A DNA stretch of 64,000 nucleotides from Acidobacteriota bacterium (GCA_003223215.1 QHYH01000103.1:1-64000), one strand, 5' to 3'. Positions 28,293 through 36,349 are shown, counted from the stretch's first letter. The notes: generated from the sequence alone by a model not told the origin. A program made the numbers and translations.

Positions 28293-29141
28293 ATGCCCAA
28301 TCAGGAAAAGGAGAAGCCTGCGGCGACGGTTACCGCGACAGAGGCGGTTGCGCCCCCGCCCCCTTCCCCGCCGCCACCAAAACCGGCTCCCGCCTCGGAA
28401 GATAGCGGTACACAGTATTTTTTCGGCGAACCTCTGGTCGGATTCGACCCGAGCGAAATCACCGGCAGCCTGATCGTGATCGAAGGCATGGACGGCTCGG
28501 GACGCTCCACGCAAATCATGCTCTTGCAGGAATGGCTCGAATCGGAAGGCTTCGCCGTGCAGACCAGCGGCTTGCGGCGTTCGAATCTCGTGGGCCGCGA
28601 CATCGACGAGTTGCTCGCCAAAAACGCCGTGACGCGGCTGACATTGGCCTTGATGTATGCGACCGACTTTTTTGATCAAGTGGAACACCGCATCCTTCCC
28701 GCGCTGCGTTCCGGCACCATGGTGCTCGCCGACCGTTACATTTTCACGTTAATTGGCCGCGGCGTGGTGCGTGGAATCAACCGCGACTACATGAGTGGGC
28801 TTTACGCCATGGCGCTGCGGCCACATCTTACTTTTTGGCTGAACGTCCGCCCGGAAACCGCCTTTGGCCGCGAATTCCGCAAGGCGCAGGCCATCAGCTA
28901 CTGGGAAGCCGGGCGCGATATGTCACTTTCGCACGATCTCTATTGGTCCTTCATCCGCTATCAGACTATGATTAAGCGCGAATTCGAGGTGATGGCCAAA
29001 AAGCACAACTTCATCGAGCTCGACGGCGAGGCCAGCGTGCCTGCTGTCAATAAACTCCTGCGCCAGCGGATCGCGGAACAGCTGGGCATTCGCTCGACGA
29101 AGTACACTCCCTCCTCAGCCTTGTCTCACCTCTGGCGGTAG
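28293..29141 (+). CDS. Thymidylate-kinase-like protein (copy 2), altered Walker A
   Basis: Paralogue of the gene before it, with a Pro-rich N-terminal leader (PPPPSPPPPKPAPAS) of ~45 residues. The P-loop reads EGMDGSGRSTQ: the invariant Walker A lysine is arginine. The DR motif (LADRYIFTLIGRG) and the segment SYWEAGRDMSLSHD, equivalent to KYYEAGMDLGLSYD in copy 1, are kept. Either a crippled, possibly regulatory partner of copy 1, or an enzyme that tolerates Arg. GGGGAG before ATG 28293; the next gene begins within 10 bp of its stop, so the run is probably one transcript. Confidence 0.72.
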   Translation: MPNQEKEKPAATVTATEAVAPPPPSPPPPKPAPASEDSGTQYFFGEPLVGFDPSEITGSLIVIEGMDGSGRSTQIMLLQEWLESEGFAVQTSGLRRSNLVGRDIDELLAKNAVTRLTLALMYATDFFDQVEHRILPALRSGTMVLADRYIFTLIGRGVVRGINRDYMSGLYAMALRPHLTFWLNVRPETAFGREFRKAQAISYWEAGRDMSLSHDLYWSFIRYQTMIKREFEVMAKKHNFIELDGEASVPAVNKLLRQRIAEQLGIRSTKYTPSSALSHLWR

Positions 29142-29149
29142 CATTGCCG

Positions 29150-30745
29150 ATGCCTGAGCCGATCCACATCGCGGCGATCGACGCCGGCTCCAACGCCGTG
29201 CGCCTTTCGGTGGCGCGCGCCCATTCCGCTTTGGACATCGAACCGCTGCAATCGGAGCGCTACCCGCTGCGGTTGGGTGAGAGTGTTTTTCTTCGACAGC
29301 ACTTCAGTAAGGATGTTTTCAAGAAGGCCGCAAAAGCGTTCCGCCATTTTCACGACATCATGGACGAATTCGGAGTGGCGCGGTATCGAGCAGTGGCGAC
29401 CAGCGCTACGCGAGAGGCGGAAAATCGCGACGCGTTTGTGCGCGCGATCAAGCGAAAATCCGGAGTTCTTCTGGAAGTAATCAGCGCAGCGGAAGAGTCC
29501 CGTCTCGGCCGGGAGGCCGTGCTGGCGGCCTTGGGGCCTGAAGCCGCTCCGCGCTGTATTGTCGATTTGGGCGGCGGAAGCCTGGAGATCAGCATCCTCC
29601 GAGATCACAACGTGGAACAAAGCGCTCAGTTGCCGGTGGGCACGGTTCGGCTCATGACCACTTTGGATTTGCCCGGTGTGATTCGTCCTGCGCAAAGGGA
29701 ACAGGTACATAAATACGTGCGCGCCTTGCTCGAGTCAAAACTCGTGCCGCGGCCCAACCTGGGAGAAGGGATCGCCGTGGCGCTGGGCGGCAACGCCGAA
29801 ACGCTGGCTGACATCGCCCCGGGCGAGCGAGTGCACGGCTTACAGACGATCGAGCTCTCCCTGTTGCGGGAGCGTTTGCCCGACATGCTCGAGCGCGACG
29901 TGCACGATCGCATGAAGACTTATGGGGTGCGCCGAGACCGCGCCGACGTGATGGGCATCGCCGCCATTATTTTTGTCAACCTCGGACGCTACCTGAATCT
30001 GCGGCTCTTTGCCGTCCCGGGGGTCGGCGTGCGCGAGGGGCTTCTGCAGGGAATCGCGCACGAAACGTTCTCGCGCAAAGAGCCGCACCGCTACAGCGGC
30101 GCCGCGCGTCAGTTGCTCGTGGGGACGCGTAGCTTTGCTCGCAGGCTCGAATACGATCAGCGGCACGCGGAGCACGTGCGCGAGTTGTGTCTTCAGCTCT
30201 TTGACCAGCTGCAGCCGGTACACCGTTTACCGCCGCAAACGCGCGTGCTTCTCGAAGCGGGAGCGTTGCTGCATGATGCCGGACACATGATCAGCCACCG
30301 TGGACATCACAAACACGGAGAATACCTGGTTTTGAACGGCGATATTCCCGCGCTGGGGGGCCGCGAACGCGCCATCGTCGCCGGTCTGGTGCGCTATCAC
30401 AACCGCAAGTCGGAACCTGCTGGACACCACACCGCGTATTCCTCCCTGGATGACGCCGATAAGCCCATCCTGCGAAGGCTGGCCTCGATTTTGCGGATTG
30501 CCGAGAGTCTCGATCACTCGCACCGCCAGCGCATCGTGAAAATTCGCGCTTCGTTTCAGCGCGGGGCCGTTGGCTTGGAAGTGCAGGCGCGCGGCGATCC
30601 CGGCGAAGATTTGCGCGACGCCGGGCGCAGTGCGGAATGGTTTGAAAAAGAATGTCACGTCAAGGTTTACACGCGGCGGGCTCCCGGCATTATGAATCGA
30701 ATCCGGCGTTTGTTCCGCCCATCGTCGGCGTTGAGTGATTCGTGA
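29150..30745 (+). CDS. ppx: Ppx/GppA-type phosphatase with C-terminal HD domain
   Basis: Exopolyphosphatase/guanosine-pentaphosphate phosphatase family. An ASKHA fold in two halves is recognised by DAGSNAVRLSV (~9) and DLGGGSLEI (~140). It is followed by an HD-type domain with LLHDAGHMISHRGHHKHGEYLV (~375) and LVRYHNR. Ppx releases phosphate from the ends of polyphosphate; the GppA activity acts on pppGpp. About 532 residues, the length of the E. coli-type long form. ATG 29150 (a TTG at 29144 adds two residues). Operon with the kinase pair and sixA. Confidence 0.88.
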   Translation: MPEPIHIAAIDAGSNAVRLSVARAHSALDIEPLQSERYPLRLGESVFLRQHFSKDVFKKAAKAFRHFHDIMDEFGVARYRAVATSATREAENRDAFVRAIKRKSGVLLEVISAAEESRLGREAVLAALGPEAAPRCIVDLGGGSLEISILRDHNVEQSAQLPVGTVRLMTTLDLPGVIRPAQREQVHKYVRALLESKLVPRPNLGEGIAVALGGNAETLADIAPGERVHGLQTIELSLLRERLPDMLERDVHDRMKTYGVRRDRADVMGIAAIIFVNLGRYLNLRLFAVPGVGVREGLLQGIAHETFSRKEPHRYSGAARQLLVGTRSFARRLEYDQRHAEHVRELCLQLFDQLQPVHRLPPQTRVLLEAGALLHDAGHMISHRGHHKHGEYLVLNGDIPALGGRERAIVAGLVRYHNRKSEPAGHHTAYSSLDDADKPILRRLASILRIAESLDHSHRQRIVKIRASFQRGAVGLEVQARGDPGEDLRDAGRSAEWFEKECHVKVYTRRAPGIMNRIRRLFRPSSALSDS

Positions 30746-30783
30746 ACGACTCCATGGGTCGTGGAAAACGTTAGGAGAAAAGG

Positions 30784-31284
30784 ATGCAGCTCTACATCGT
30801 TCGCCATGGCATCGCCATCGATCGGGAAGACCCGAAATGCCCTCCCGATCCGGAAAGGTATTTGAGCGAAGAAGGTGTCGAGAAAACGAAGGCAGTTGCG
30901 AAGGGTCTGGCTTCCCTTAGGGTAGCGCCCGGCTTGTTCGTCACCAGCCCTTACACGCGCGCGGTACAAACGGCGGAAATTTTTGCAGACGCCTTGGATT
31001 ACTCCAAGCAGAAAATCCGGCGAAGCGAGTTGCTGCTACCCGGCGCCGAGCCCACGCTGCTTTTCCGCGAACTCGCACGGGACAAGCAGGCTTCTTCGAT
31101 TTTTTTGTTTGGTCACGCGCCGCATCTTGACGATGTGATCGCCACCGCTTTGGGCTCGAAGAAGCGCGTAACGACTCTGAAAAAAGCAGGCGTTGCCCTC
31201 GTTGAGTTGAAACGCATTTCGCCTCCCGCCGGCATTCTCGCCTGGCTTGCTACTCCCAAAATGTTGCGGCGAGCCGGGAACTAG
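30784..31284 (+). CDS. sixA: SixA-like histidine phosphatase
   Basis: A 166-residue branch-1 histidine phosphatase: RHG at 7-9 (LYIVRHGIAID), Arg in the PYTRAVQTAEI segment, and the second catalytic His in FGHAPHLDDV. SixA acts on phospho-His of signalling proteins such as ArcB or PTS Npr; family relatives act on small phosphorylated molecules. Next to ppx and the convergent CHAD gene it may belong to phosphate/polyphosphate metabolism. AGGAGAAAAGG precedes ATG 30784. Convergent with the CHAD gene, 59 bp between stops. Confidence 0.85.
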   Translation: MQLYIVRHGIAIDREDPKCPPDPERYLSEEGVEKTKAVAKGLASLRVAPGLFVTSPYTRAVQTAEIFADALDYSKQKIRRSELLLPGAEPTLLFRELARDKQASSIFLFGHAPHLDDVIATALGSKKRVTTLKKAGVALVELKRISPPAGILAWLATPKMLRRAGN

Positions 31285-31343
31285 ACCATGGGCCTGCGAC
31301 TTGCTTTGGGTTCCCAAGGTGGTTGACTAACGCTCCGGTTTCA

Positions 31344-32861
31344 CTAGTCGGACGCCACAGAAAATGGGGGCGTTTGCGGAGCCGGCAAAGCGACGACTTT
31401 CCCCGCCTTGACCACGGGCTTCAGAATCAGAGGCCTGCCCAGATATTCTTCGAGCAGATGCTTGCCGGCCGCGATGCGCGCGGCGGTGTCCACGTCGTCC
31501 GCCAATCCTCGCACCCGAAGCACGATGGTTTCTGCGGACTTGTCCGCATGGAGCCCCGCACCGCTTTCCACCCCGCATTTGCGCAGCGCAAGGGCCAAAC
31601 GCAAAACGCCGGCCAGTGCGCGAACGCGATTCTGCCGCTCTGTAGATAATTTGGAAAACGGCCCGCTCTTGTCAGATGGTTCTGTGCCCCGGTGATAACG
31701 GACCACCATTGCGAGCAACTCCCATTCCTCGTTGTTCCACCCGGGCGGGAGCGGAAGGCCAAGGATAAACTTCCGCGCCGCCTTCTGCGGTGATCGATCC
31801 GCGTCGGCATTTCCGACACCGTGCAGTCGGGCCGCGGTCAACAGGATGCGATCGAGCGTCGGCTCGCAAAAGGCGGGACCGGCATCCGCTCGTTTCAAGG
31901 CTTGGTAAACCGCCACGGCAATGCGGGAAACCTGTGAGGTGCGGCTCACATCGGGATCGACGGCCCGCGCCGTGGCGCGCAGTCGGGCTTCTGCGGCCGC
32001 CTCGACACGGCCATTCGTGGGCAAGCCAGCACGCCACAAATTCCAAAAGCTGGTCTTCCCGAGCGTGAGTTGCCGATACGTTCGAATGCAGTGTTGGCGT
32101 TCCTGGCCAATCGTCTCCATCCACACGTTCAGGGAATCTTCCGTCTCCACGAAATCCGATTTTTTGACGATGTCCAGCAGCACGTCGAGGTCGTGCACTT
32201 CTCCCAGCAAATCCTGGACGCGCTTCAAATTCTCGCTCCAAAGCGCGTAACGCTCCGGTAGCAGGCTCTCAACCGTGTAGCGGAAGCGTTTCAGGCCGAT
32301 TCGCAGCGCATGCCATGGCTTCGGTTTCTCCGTGCACAGGGCTTTTGCATGAAGTTCCTTTGCGGCTTCGAATCGTTCAAGCGCCATGCACTCCGCGGCC
32401 AGACTACCCGCAGGCACCAGCCGGCTGCGCTGCCGGAGCACGCGTGCCATTCTTCTCCACGACCTTTGATCGAATTTGGCGACGATGCGTACCGCTGCTT
32501 CCCTCAGCGCGGGCTCCTTGGACTCAAACGAAGCTTGCAAATGCGCGCGGACGGGATCGTTTTCAGGCCCGAGCTTCTTGACCCACTCGTTCATCACCTG
32601 GGCATCGCGCAGTGCGCCCAAAGTGCGGAAAAGCTTGCGCGCCGCCTTGCGCATCGCAGGCCAGGCCGGATCGGGATCGATTTCTTCCATGGCTACAGCG
32701 ACCGAGCGGCACCGCCGGATGGCCACGCGGAGGTCTTTGACCGCGTCCATCTTAGGCGACGAGCGCACAGAGTCCAGTGCCTTCAGCACTTGGTCCATCC
32801 AGAAAGGCAGATCGCGGCGCTCTAGGTGGGCCCCCGTGGAAAGGGGAGTTACCGTGGACAC
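31344..32861 (-). CDS. CHAD-domain protein with degenerate HD-like C-terminus
   Basis: Residues ~15-300 are a CHAD domain: conserved basic patches VKDLRVAIRRCRS, KLFRTLGALRDAQVM, ALRIGLKRFRYTVE and LGEVHDLDVL. CHAD domains are histidine/arginine-rich helical bundles shown to bind polyphosphate. Residues ~330-490 align by eye with the C-terminal HD region of the Ppx gene next door: AARLHGVGNADADRSPQKA against ALLHDAGHMISHRGHHKHG, and LAMVVRYHRGTEP against VAGLVRYHNRKSEP. Here HD is HG and the metal histidines are missing, so this part is probably non-catalytic. GTG start at 32861 with TGAGG six bases upstream. Confidence 0.83.
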   Translation of the reverse strand: MSTVTPLSTGAHLERRDLPFWMDQVLKALDSVRSSPKMDAVKDLRVAIRRCRSVAVAMEEIDPDPAWPAMRKAARKLFRTLGALRDAQVMNEWVKKLGPENDPVRAHLQASFESKEPALREAAVRIVAKFDQRSWRRMARVLRQRSRLVPAGSLAAECMALERFEAAKELHAKALCTEKPKPWHALRIGLKRFRYTVESLLPERYALWSENLKRVQDLLGEVHDLDVLLDIVKKSDFVETEDSLNVWMETIGQERQHCIRTYRQLTLGKTSFWNLWRAGLPTNGRVEAAAEARLRATARAVDPDVSRTSQVSRIAVAVYQALKRADAGPAFCEPTLDRILLTAARLHGVGNADADRSPQKAARKFILGLPLPPGWNNEEWELLAMVVRYHRGTEPSDKSGPFSKLSTERQNRVRALAGVLRLALALRKCGVESGAGLHADKSAETIVLRVRGLADDVDTAARIAAGKHLLEEYLGRPLILKPVVKAGKVVALPAPQTPPFSVASD

Positions 32862-33094
32862 AGCTAGCCTCAAAGTGTCCGCCCGGACGTTTCCCTTGGT
32901 AGTGAAAACCCCTGTCGGGCGGGTAACATAGAGTAGCTCCTCGAGAACCTATACGTCCAGCCAGGCTGTGAAAACTTTGTGGAAATGTTGATAGAAATTT
33001 GGAAAACCGAAACGATAATCCCTTCCCTGGCGTTCCCTGTCCCGCGGGTTTTCTTGAGTGCCGCCTGTGGGCGTGCTGTCTTTTGACGGTCCAC

Positions 33095-33142
33095 GCCGGA
33101 GTGGCCGAACCGGCAGATGCGCAGCAGGCAAAAACTAATCCT
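33095..33142 (+). other. Degenerate tRNA-Leu 5'-half-like sequence
   Basis: GCCGGAGTGGCCGAACCGGC plus AGATGCGCAG match the acceptor-D-arm part of a tRNA-Leu, and AATCCT follows where the anticodon stem would end. The anticodon loop, variable arm, T arm and 3' acceptor are not recognisable. It is a fragment at best, lying in the 361-bp gap between the CHAD gene and the next ORF, in which I see nothing else. Confidence 0.3.
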
Positions 33143-33234
33143 AGCGTGCTGAAAACAAATCACCTACAAGCAAAAAAGCCAGTTAGATCACCGAACCTCC
33201 GTCGTTCCTTCATCCACCTTTCGGGCGAATTGCC

Positions 33235-33468
33235 ATGAGCGATAAGCCCATCGAAAAGAAGCTGCCCCTGCACTCCTTGCTTGGTTGTCTGAGAACGCAC
33301 TTGCGATTTTCGAACTGGCGCGCCTCGCGGAAGTGGCGAACCTACCCCAGTGAGTTGCACAAGTGCGAGAAATGTCCGGATCGAAGCGCATCGGCCTGGA
33401 CGGAATGCGCGAAGCATTTCGATACTTTTCTGAAAGAATGCAGGAGGTGGCCAGTCTGCCCAGGGTAG
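33235..33468 (+). CDS. Small cysteine-containing hypothetical protein
   Basis: A 77-residue, strongly basic product with cysteines spaced CxxC...C...C..C (KCEKCPDRS, TECAKH, KECRRWPVC) that could hold a zinc ion. No family recognised. There is no clear ribosome site before ATG 33235, and the gene lies in an accessory scar, so it may be spurious or a remnant. Confidence 0.35.
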   Translation: MSDKPIEKKLPLHSLLGCLRTHLRFSNWRASRKWRTYPSELHKCEKCPDRSASAWTECAKHFDTFLKECRRWPVCPG

Positions 33469-33628
33469 TGGGTTCGAGAGGAGTGCTCCGCCTCCTACGT
33501 TCCTAAAGTTGAGAGGGCGGCAAGCCTAGTTCTCCCGGCGCACTTATTGGAACCGTCAAAGCAAACAGGGAGCAATCCACATCAAACGGCAAGGGCGGAA
33601 TGCGGGAGTCTTGCAGGTATTTTCCTCA

Positions 33629-33895
33629 CTAGCGCGTCACGGCGAAATAGATCACATATGCCCAACTGCATAGCCCATGAAGTAGGCACCACAGGATGCT
33701 TGCGTTTCTGGACCACGATAGCACCATTGCCAAGGACATCCCCATGGCGTAACCCAAGGACAGTCCAGTAACAGTCACTGGTGGCGTTGATTCCAGTTCA
33801 TCAATGCGCCGCTCTAATTCTTCGATTCGCGACTCATCGTCATCATCGCTAAATTGTCCCTCGCCTAGTTCCAATTCCTCATCTCGTTTGTCCAT
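33629..33895 (-). CDS. Small coiled-coil membrane protein
   Basis: 88 residues. An acidic start (MDKRDEELELGEGQFSDDDD) leads to a short heptad-like stretch (SRIEELERRIDELES), then two hydrophobic segments (GLSLGYAMGMSLAMVLSW and ILWCLLHGLCSWAYVIYF). It looks like a real small bitopic or hairpin membrane protein. AAGGCAGG lies six bases upstream of ATG 33895. Function unknown. Convergent with the small Cys-rich ORF. Confidence 0.55.
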   Translation of the reverse strand: MDKRDEELELGEGQFSDDDDESRIEELERRIDELESTPPVTVTGLSLGYAMGMSLAMVLSWSRNASILWCLLHGLCSWAYVIYFAVTR

Positions 33896-34029
33896 GGAAA
33901 GCCTGCCTTCCCCAAGCCCCAAAGACTCTACCACTCCGATTGTTAAGCTTTGGTTTCAGGGGGTAGACTTTTCTCCACGTTTCCGCCAGAGGACTCAATG
34001 CCGCCAGCTCTTGACGGAACTGCACAAGG

Positions 34030-34210
34030 GGAAGCAGCCAGAAGATTTTCTCACCATGATTCGCCGCGGCGTTCCTCAAAAGACGGCGCGGGAATCTTCG
34101 GCCACAAGACGGACTCGGTCCTTTCGCGCTACAATATCGTCTCCGAGGCTGACATCCTTAGACAGACGCGGCCAGGTGATCGAAGAAGGCGCCAAGGCCG
34201 CAATTCATAG
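34030..34210 (+). pseudogene. Tyrosine recombinase (integrase) C-terminal remnant
   Basis: Two frames carry the end of a phage-type integrase. The first reads MIRRGVPQKTARE (34056-34094) and the next FGHKTDSVLSRYNIVSEADI (34097-34160). The pattern GHKT.SV..RYNIVSE with its Tyr nucleophile is very characteristic of the catalytic box of XerC/phage-integrase proteins. One frameshift separates the pieces. The rest of the gene is gone: upstream sequence is not recognisable, although weak traces may exist to 33950. It points at a tRNA-Leu-like sequence 78 bp downstream, the usual target of such integrases. Confidence 0.6.
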
Positions 34211-34287
34211 TTTATGCATCTCGAGCTCCACTAGAGACTGGAAAGGAGGCAGCCCGGAAGCCTTCCTAATCAGCGAGTTAGAAGCAA

Positions 34288-34374
34288 GCCCGGAATGGCG
34301 GAACTGGCAGACGCGCTGGACTCAAAATCTAGTCGTACTTCGTACCGTGGGGTTCGATCCCTCGTATACACCTT
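34288..34374 (+). pseudogene. tRNA-Leu(CAA)-like sequence with broken acceptor stem
   Basis: The D arm (GGCGGAACTGGCAGACGCGC), an anticodon arm with loop CTCAAAA (anticodon CAA), a variable arm (CGTAC-TTC-GTACC) and a T arm (TGGGG-TTCGATC-CCTCG) can all fold. The 5' acceptor strand GCCCGGA faces TATACAC instead of a TCCGGGC-like 3' strand, and no CCA is encoded. Probably a dead or disrupted copy of the tRNA on the other strand 140 bp on. Confidence 0.55.
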
Positions 34375-34515
34375 CGAAACCGAAACACCGCACAAATCAA
34401 CCAAAATCGCGTTTTTCAAGGCTTTTTGATGAAGTCGTTGTGCAAACCTCTGCAAGCTAATGATGCCAAAATCGGGGTTTTGGGAGCTTACTGTATACAC
34501 CCGCAACGGTGACTC

Positions 34516-34602
34516 TGGTCCCGGAGAAAGGAGTCGAACCTTCACGACCTTGCGGTCACCGGATTTTGAGTCCGGCGCGTCTGCCAGTTCCGCCACTCCG
34601 GG
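34516..34602 (-). tRNA. tRNA-Leu (anticodon CAA)
   Basis: A complete cloverleaf on the minus strand. Acceptor CCCGGAG pairs with CTCCGGG, followed by A73 and an encoded CCA. The anticodon stem CCGGA/TCCGG has loop CTCAAAA. The long class-II variable arm is typical of tRNA-Leu, and the T arm is AAGG-TTCGACT-CCTT. It faces tail-to-tail the degenerate copy at 34288-34374. Confidence 0.85.
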
Positions 34603-35208
34603 CATTGCGTTTGACTATATCATGGGTGGCGTGGTCAGTCATGGGCGACGGGGGCAAAATCGGAGTGACCCCGGAGGCGATTCGCTACGCCCTGTGGCTG
34701 ACCCACTAGGTACGCTGTTGATAGACTAAGCTATTATTCCGCCAGCGAAAGCAGCACGGTAACGAGGAACTCGGGTCCGGACGGCCGCCCCGTAAGACTT
34801 ATCAAAATTTGGACAATGCCCCTTCGTTGGTGTGTCGCTGAACTGTGTCCCTGGCGAATTGGTACGGTGTCAAGGTTCAGCGCAATGTCACTTTGTCCTA
34901 CCGAAGCAAAACAACAATTCGCCAACCACACGCTATACGACCCCCTCCTCCGGGACCATTTAACCTACTGAAAAGAACGGGTTGTGGCCTGGTGGCGGTC
35001 CGACTCGCTGACAACGGCGCAGCGGGCAGGTCTTGGACAACACCAGCTCAAATGTTGCTTTGTTGTTTTTTGTCGTCGCAACAGCAACGGTGGACAGGCG
35101 ATTCAGCTCATCGGCCTACCTCCAGTCGCATCGTCAGCAACTCGGACGCGGAAACCAGAGTTGTACGCAAGAGCGAGCACTGTTGGTCTTCACAGAAGTC
35201 ACCGTTCA
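34603..35208 (+). other. No gene recognised
   Basis: Only short overlapping ORFs without ribosome sites or recognisable motifs. Codon pattern does not favour any strand. Part of the 33-36.5 kb accessory scar; probably eroded mobile-element sequence. Confidence 0.5.
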
Positions 35209-35625
35209 TCACAAGTTCGGCGGCCCTGCCAAGAGAATCACCAGGTAAAACAAAATGCAGAAAAATATGATACGCCACCCTAGCTCCCAGCCGGGATTCT
35301 TAACCTTGCGGCAAATCATCCATACGATAAGCCCATTAAAGGTAAGAATCAGGAGACTTCCAACCAGCTCTCCCAGCTCGTGGACCAGGTCAACATCATG
35401 CCGCCAGTTTGTAAAAAACGCCCGTATCATTCCCAATCGCCACGAAAGTAAACACAGCGGAACCAGATAGGCGGCAGCCGCAGCTGCTTGCTTGCTTCTC
35501 TGTTTGAGTTTTACTTTGAGCAGCTGCCAGCGAAACTGCCTGAACAATTCTCTTCGCGCTCGCAAGTCTTCACTCATCCACCGAAGCGCGGCATACTCGG
35601 GTTGTTCATACTTGGGGTCATCCAT
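35209..35625 (-). CDS. Hypothetical membrane protein
   Basis: 138 residues from ATG 35625. A charged N-terminus (MDDPKYEQPEYAALRWMSED, then many Arg/Lys) is followed by three hydrophobic segments (~50-68, ~90-110, ~118-135), ending at LAGPPNL. No family recognised. The frame is open up to 35769, which would add a His-rich stretch. GAGAGGA lies ~12 bases before the chosen start. Orphan gene within the accessory region. Confidence 0.5.
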   Translation of the reverse strand: MDDPKYEQPEYAALRWMSEDLRARRELFRQFRWQLLKVKLKQRSKQAAAAAAYLVPLCLLSWRLGMIRAFFTNWRHDVDLVHELGELVGSLLILTFNGLIVWMICRKVKNPGWELGWRIIFFCILFYLVILLAGPPNL

Positions 35626-35947
35626 AAAGCAGTAGTCCTCTCGAGCACAGTGTCCTTCGTTGTGATGATGATACTGATAGTTCCGTGGACGTATCAACGG
35701 TGAGGTTGCCCAATATGACATGCCGTGAGTCCCGTCGCAAGAATAGAGCTTGTTCGTCATCGGGCCCACGTCGCATCAAGGCATAGCATCTGGAGTACAC
35801 GAATACAGTGGTGTTGTAATTGAGCCAGGTTCAACCAACGCGAAAATGCGAAATGAGCGGGCCTCGATGTACTTCGCCGTCTGCCCGAAGTAAGCCTCGC
35901 GCCAAGGACGAACGCGGTCAGCGAGTCGAAGCCAGGTGCGTCCGACT

Positions 35948-36040
35948 CGGCATAAGACCAGAAGACTTGGCTGAGACGGATTCAAAGTCCGTGGTACCTA
36001 GACTCGTACCGTATGGGTTCGCCCACCCGGGGCCCATTCT
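35948..36040 (+). other. Degenerate tRNA-Leu(CAA)-like sequence
   Basis: The anticodon arm ACGGA-TTCAAAG-TCCGT (CAA in the loop centre), a long variable arm GGTAC...GTACC and a T-arm-like CGTATGGGTTCGCCCACC occur in the right order. They share the string CTCGTACCGT..GGGTTCG with the 34288 copy. The D arm is poor, the T stem is mismatched and no acceptor stem closes, so it should not be functional. Confidence 0.35.
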
Positions 36041-36091
36041 TCTGGGAATCACAACCACCAGTGGTGGGTTTGAAATCACCAGGATCAAGGG

Positions 36092-36138
36092 CCCAGCAAG
36101 AATTTACCCATGTGGGCCGTAACGGCTGGGCGTTTTTA
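36092..36138 (+). terminator. Rho-independent-like terminator
   Basis: The inverted repeat GCCCAGC (36092-36098) / GCTGGGC (36126-36132) is directly followed by GTTTTT. The 27-base interior can form a further small stem. No intact plus-strand gene lies before it, so it may be a relic of the decayed tRNA-like or mobile sequence. Confidence 0.5.
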
Positions 36139-36169
36139 GGCCGAGGATATAAGACCCCTCTTTCTTTTC

Positions 36170-36349
36170 CTCCCGAACTGCTCTATATTCTCTGTCCGAA
36201 CGACCTATGGGCGGGCAGCCCAAAAGTAAAGCCTCTTCGTGGTCCTCCGCTGAAGTAGGGCGGTTGTGGGAGGAACCCACCGAAGCCATCTCGGGGAAAC
36301 AAACCGAGAGGCCGTAGGAATCCTCGCCGCTTGCGGCGGGGAGTATGTC
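36170..36349 (+). mobile_element. IS200/IS605 right end with omega-RNA-like structure and tnpB tail
   Basis: An open frame ending at 36258 (last residues AGSPKVKPLRGPPLK) resembles a TnpB C-terminus. It runs into three consecutive hairpins: GTGGG-AGGAA-CCCAC (36266-36280), TCTCGG...CCGAGA (36289-36308) and CCTCGCCGC-TT-GCGGCGGGG (36321-36340). The sequence ends AGTATGTCA, very like the right ends of IS605-type elements, where the tnpB 3' end encodes the omega (reRNA) guide scaffold. The tnpB body and left end are missing. The guide, if expressed, would be read from ~36350 on. Confidence 0.5.

Noticed and set aside
34364-34501. GTATACACC repeated at 34364 and 34493, possible att core
   Set aside because: Nine bases is too short to support an attachment site without an empty-site comparison.
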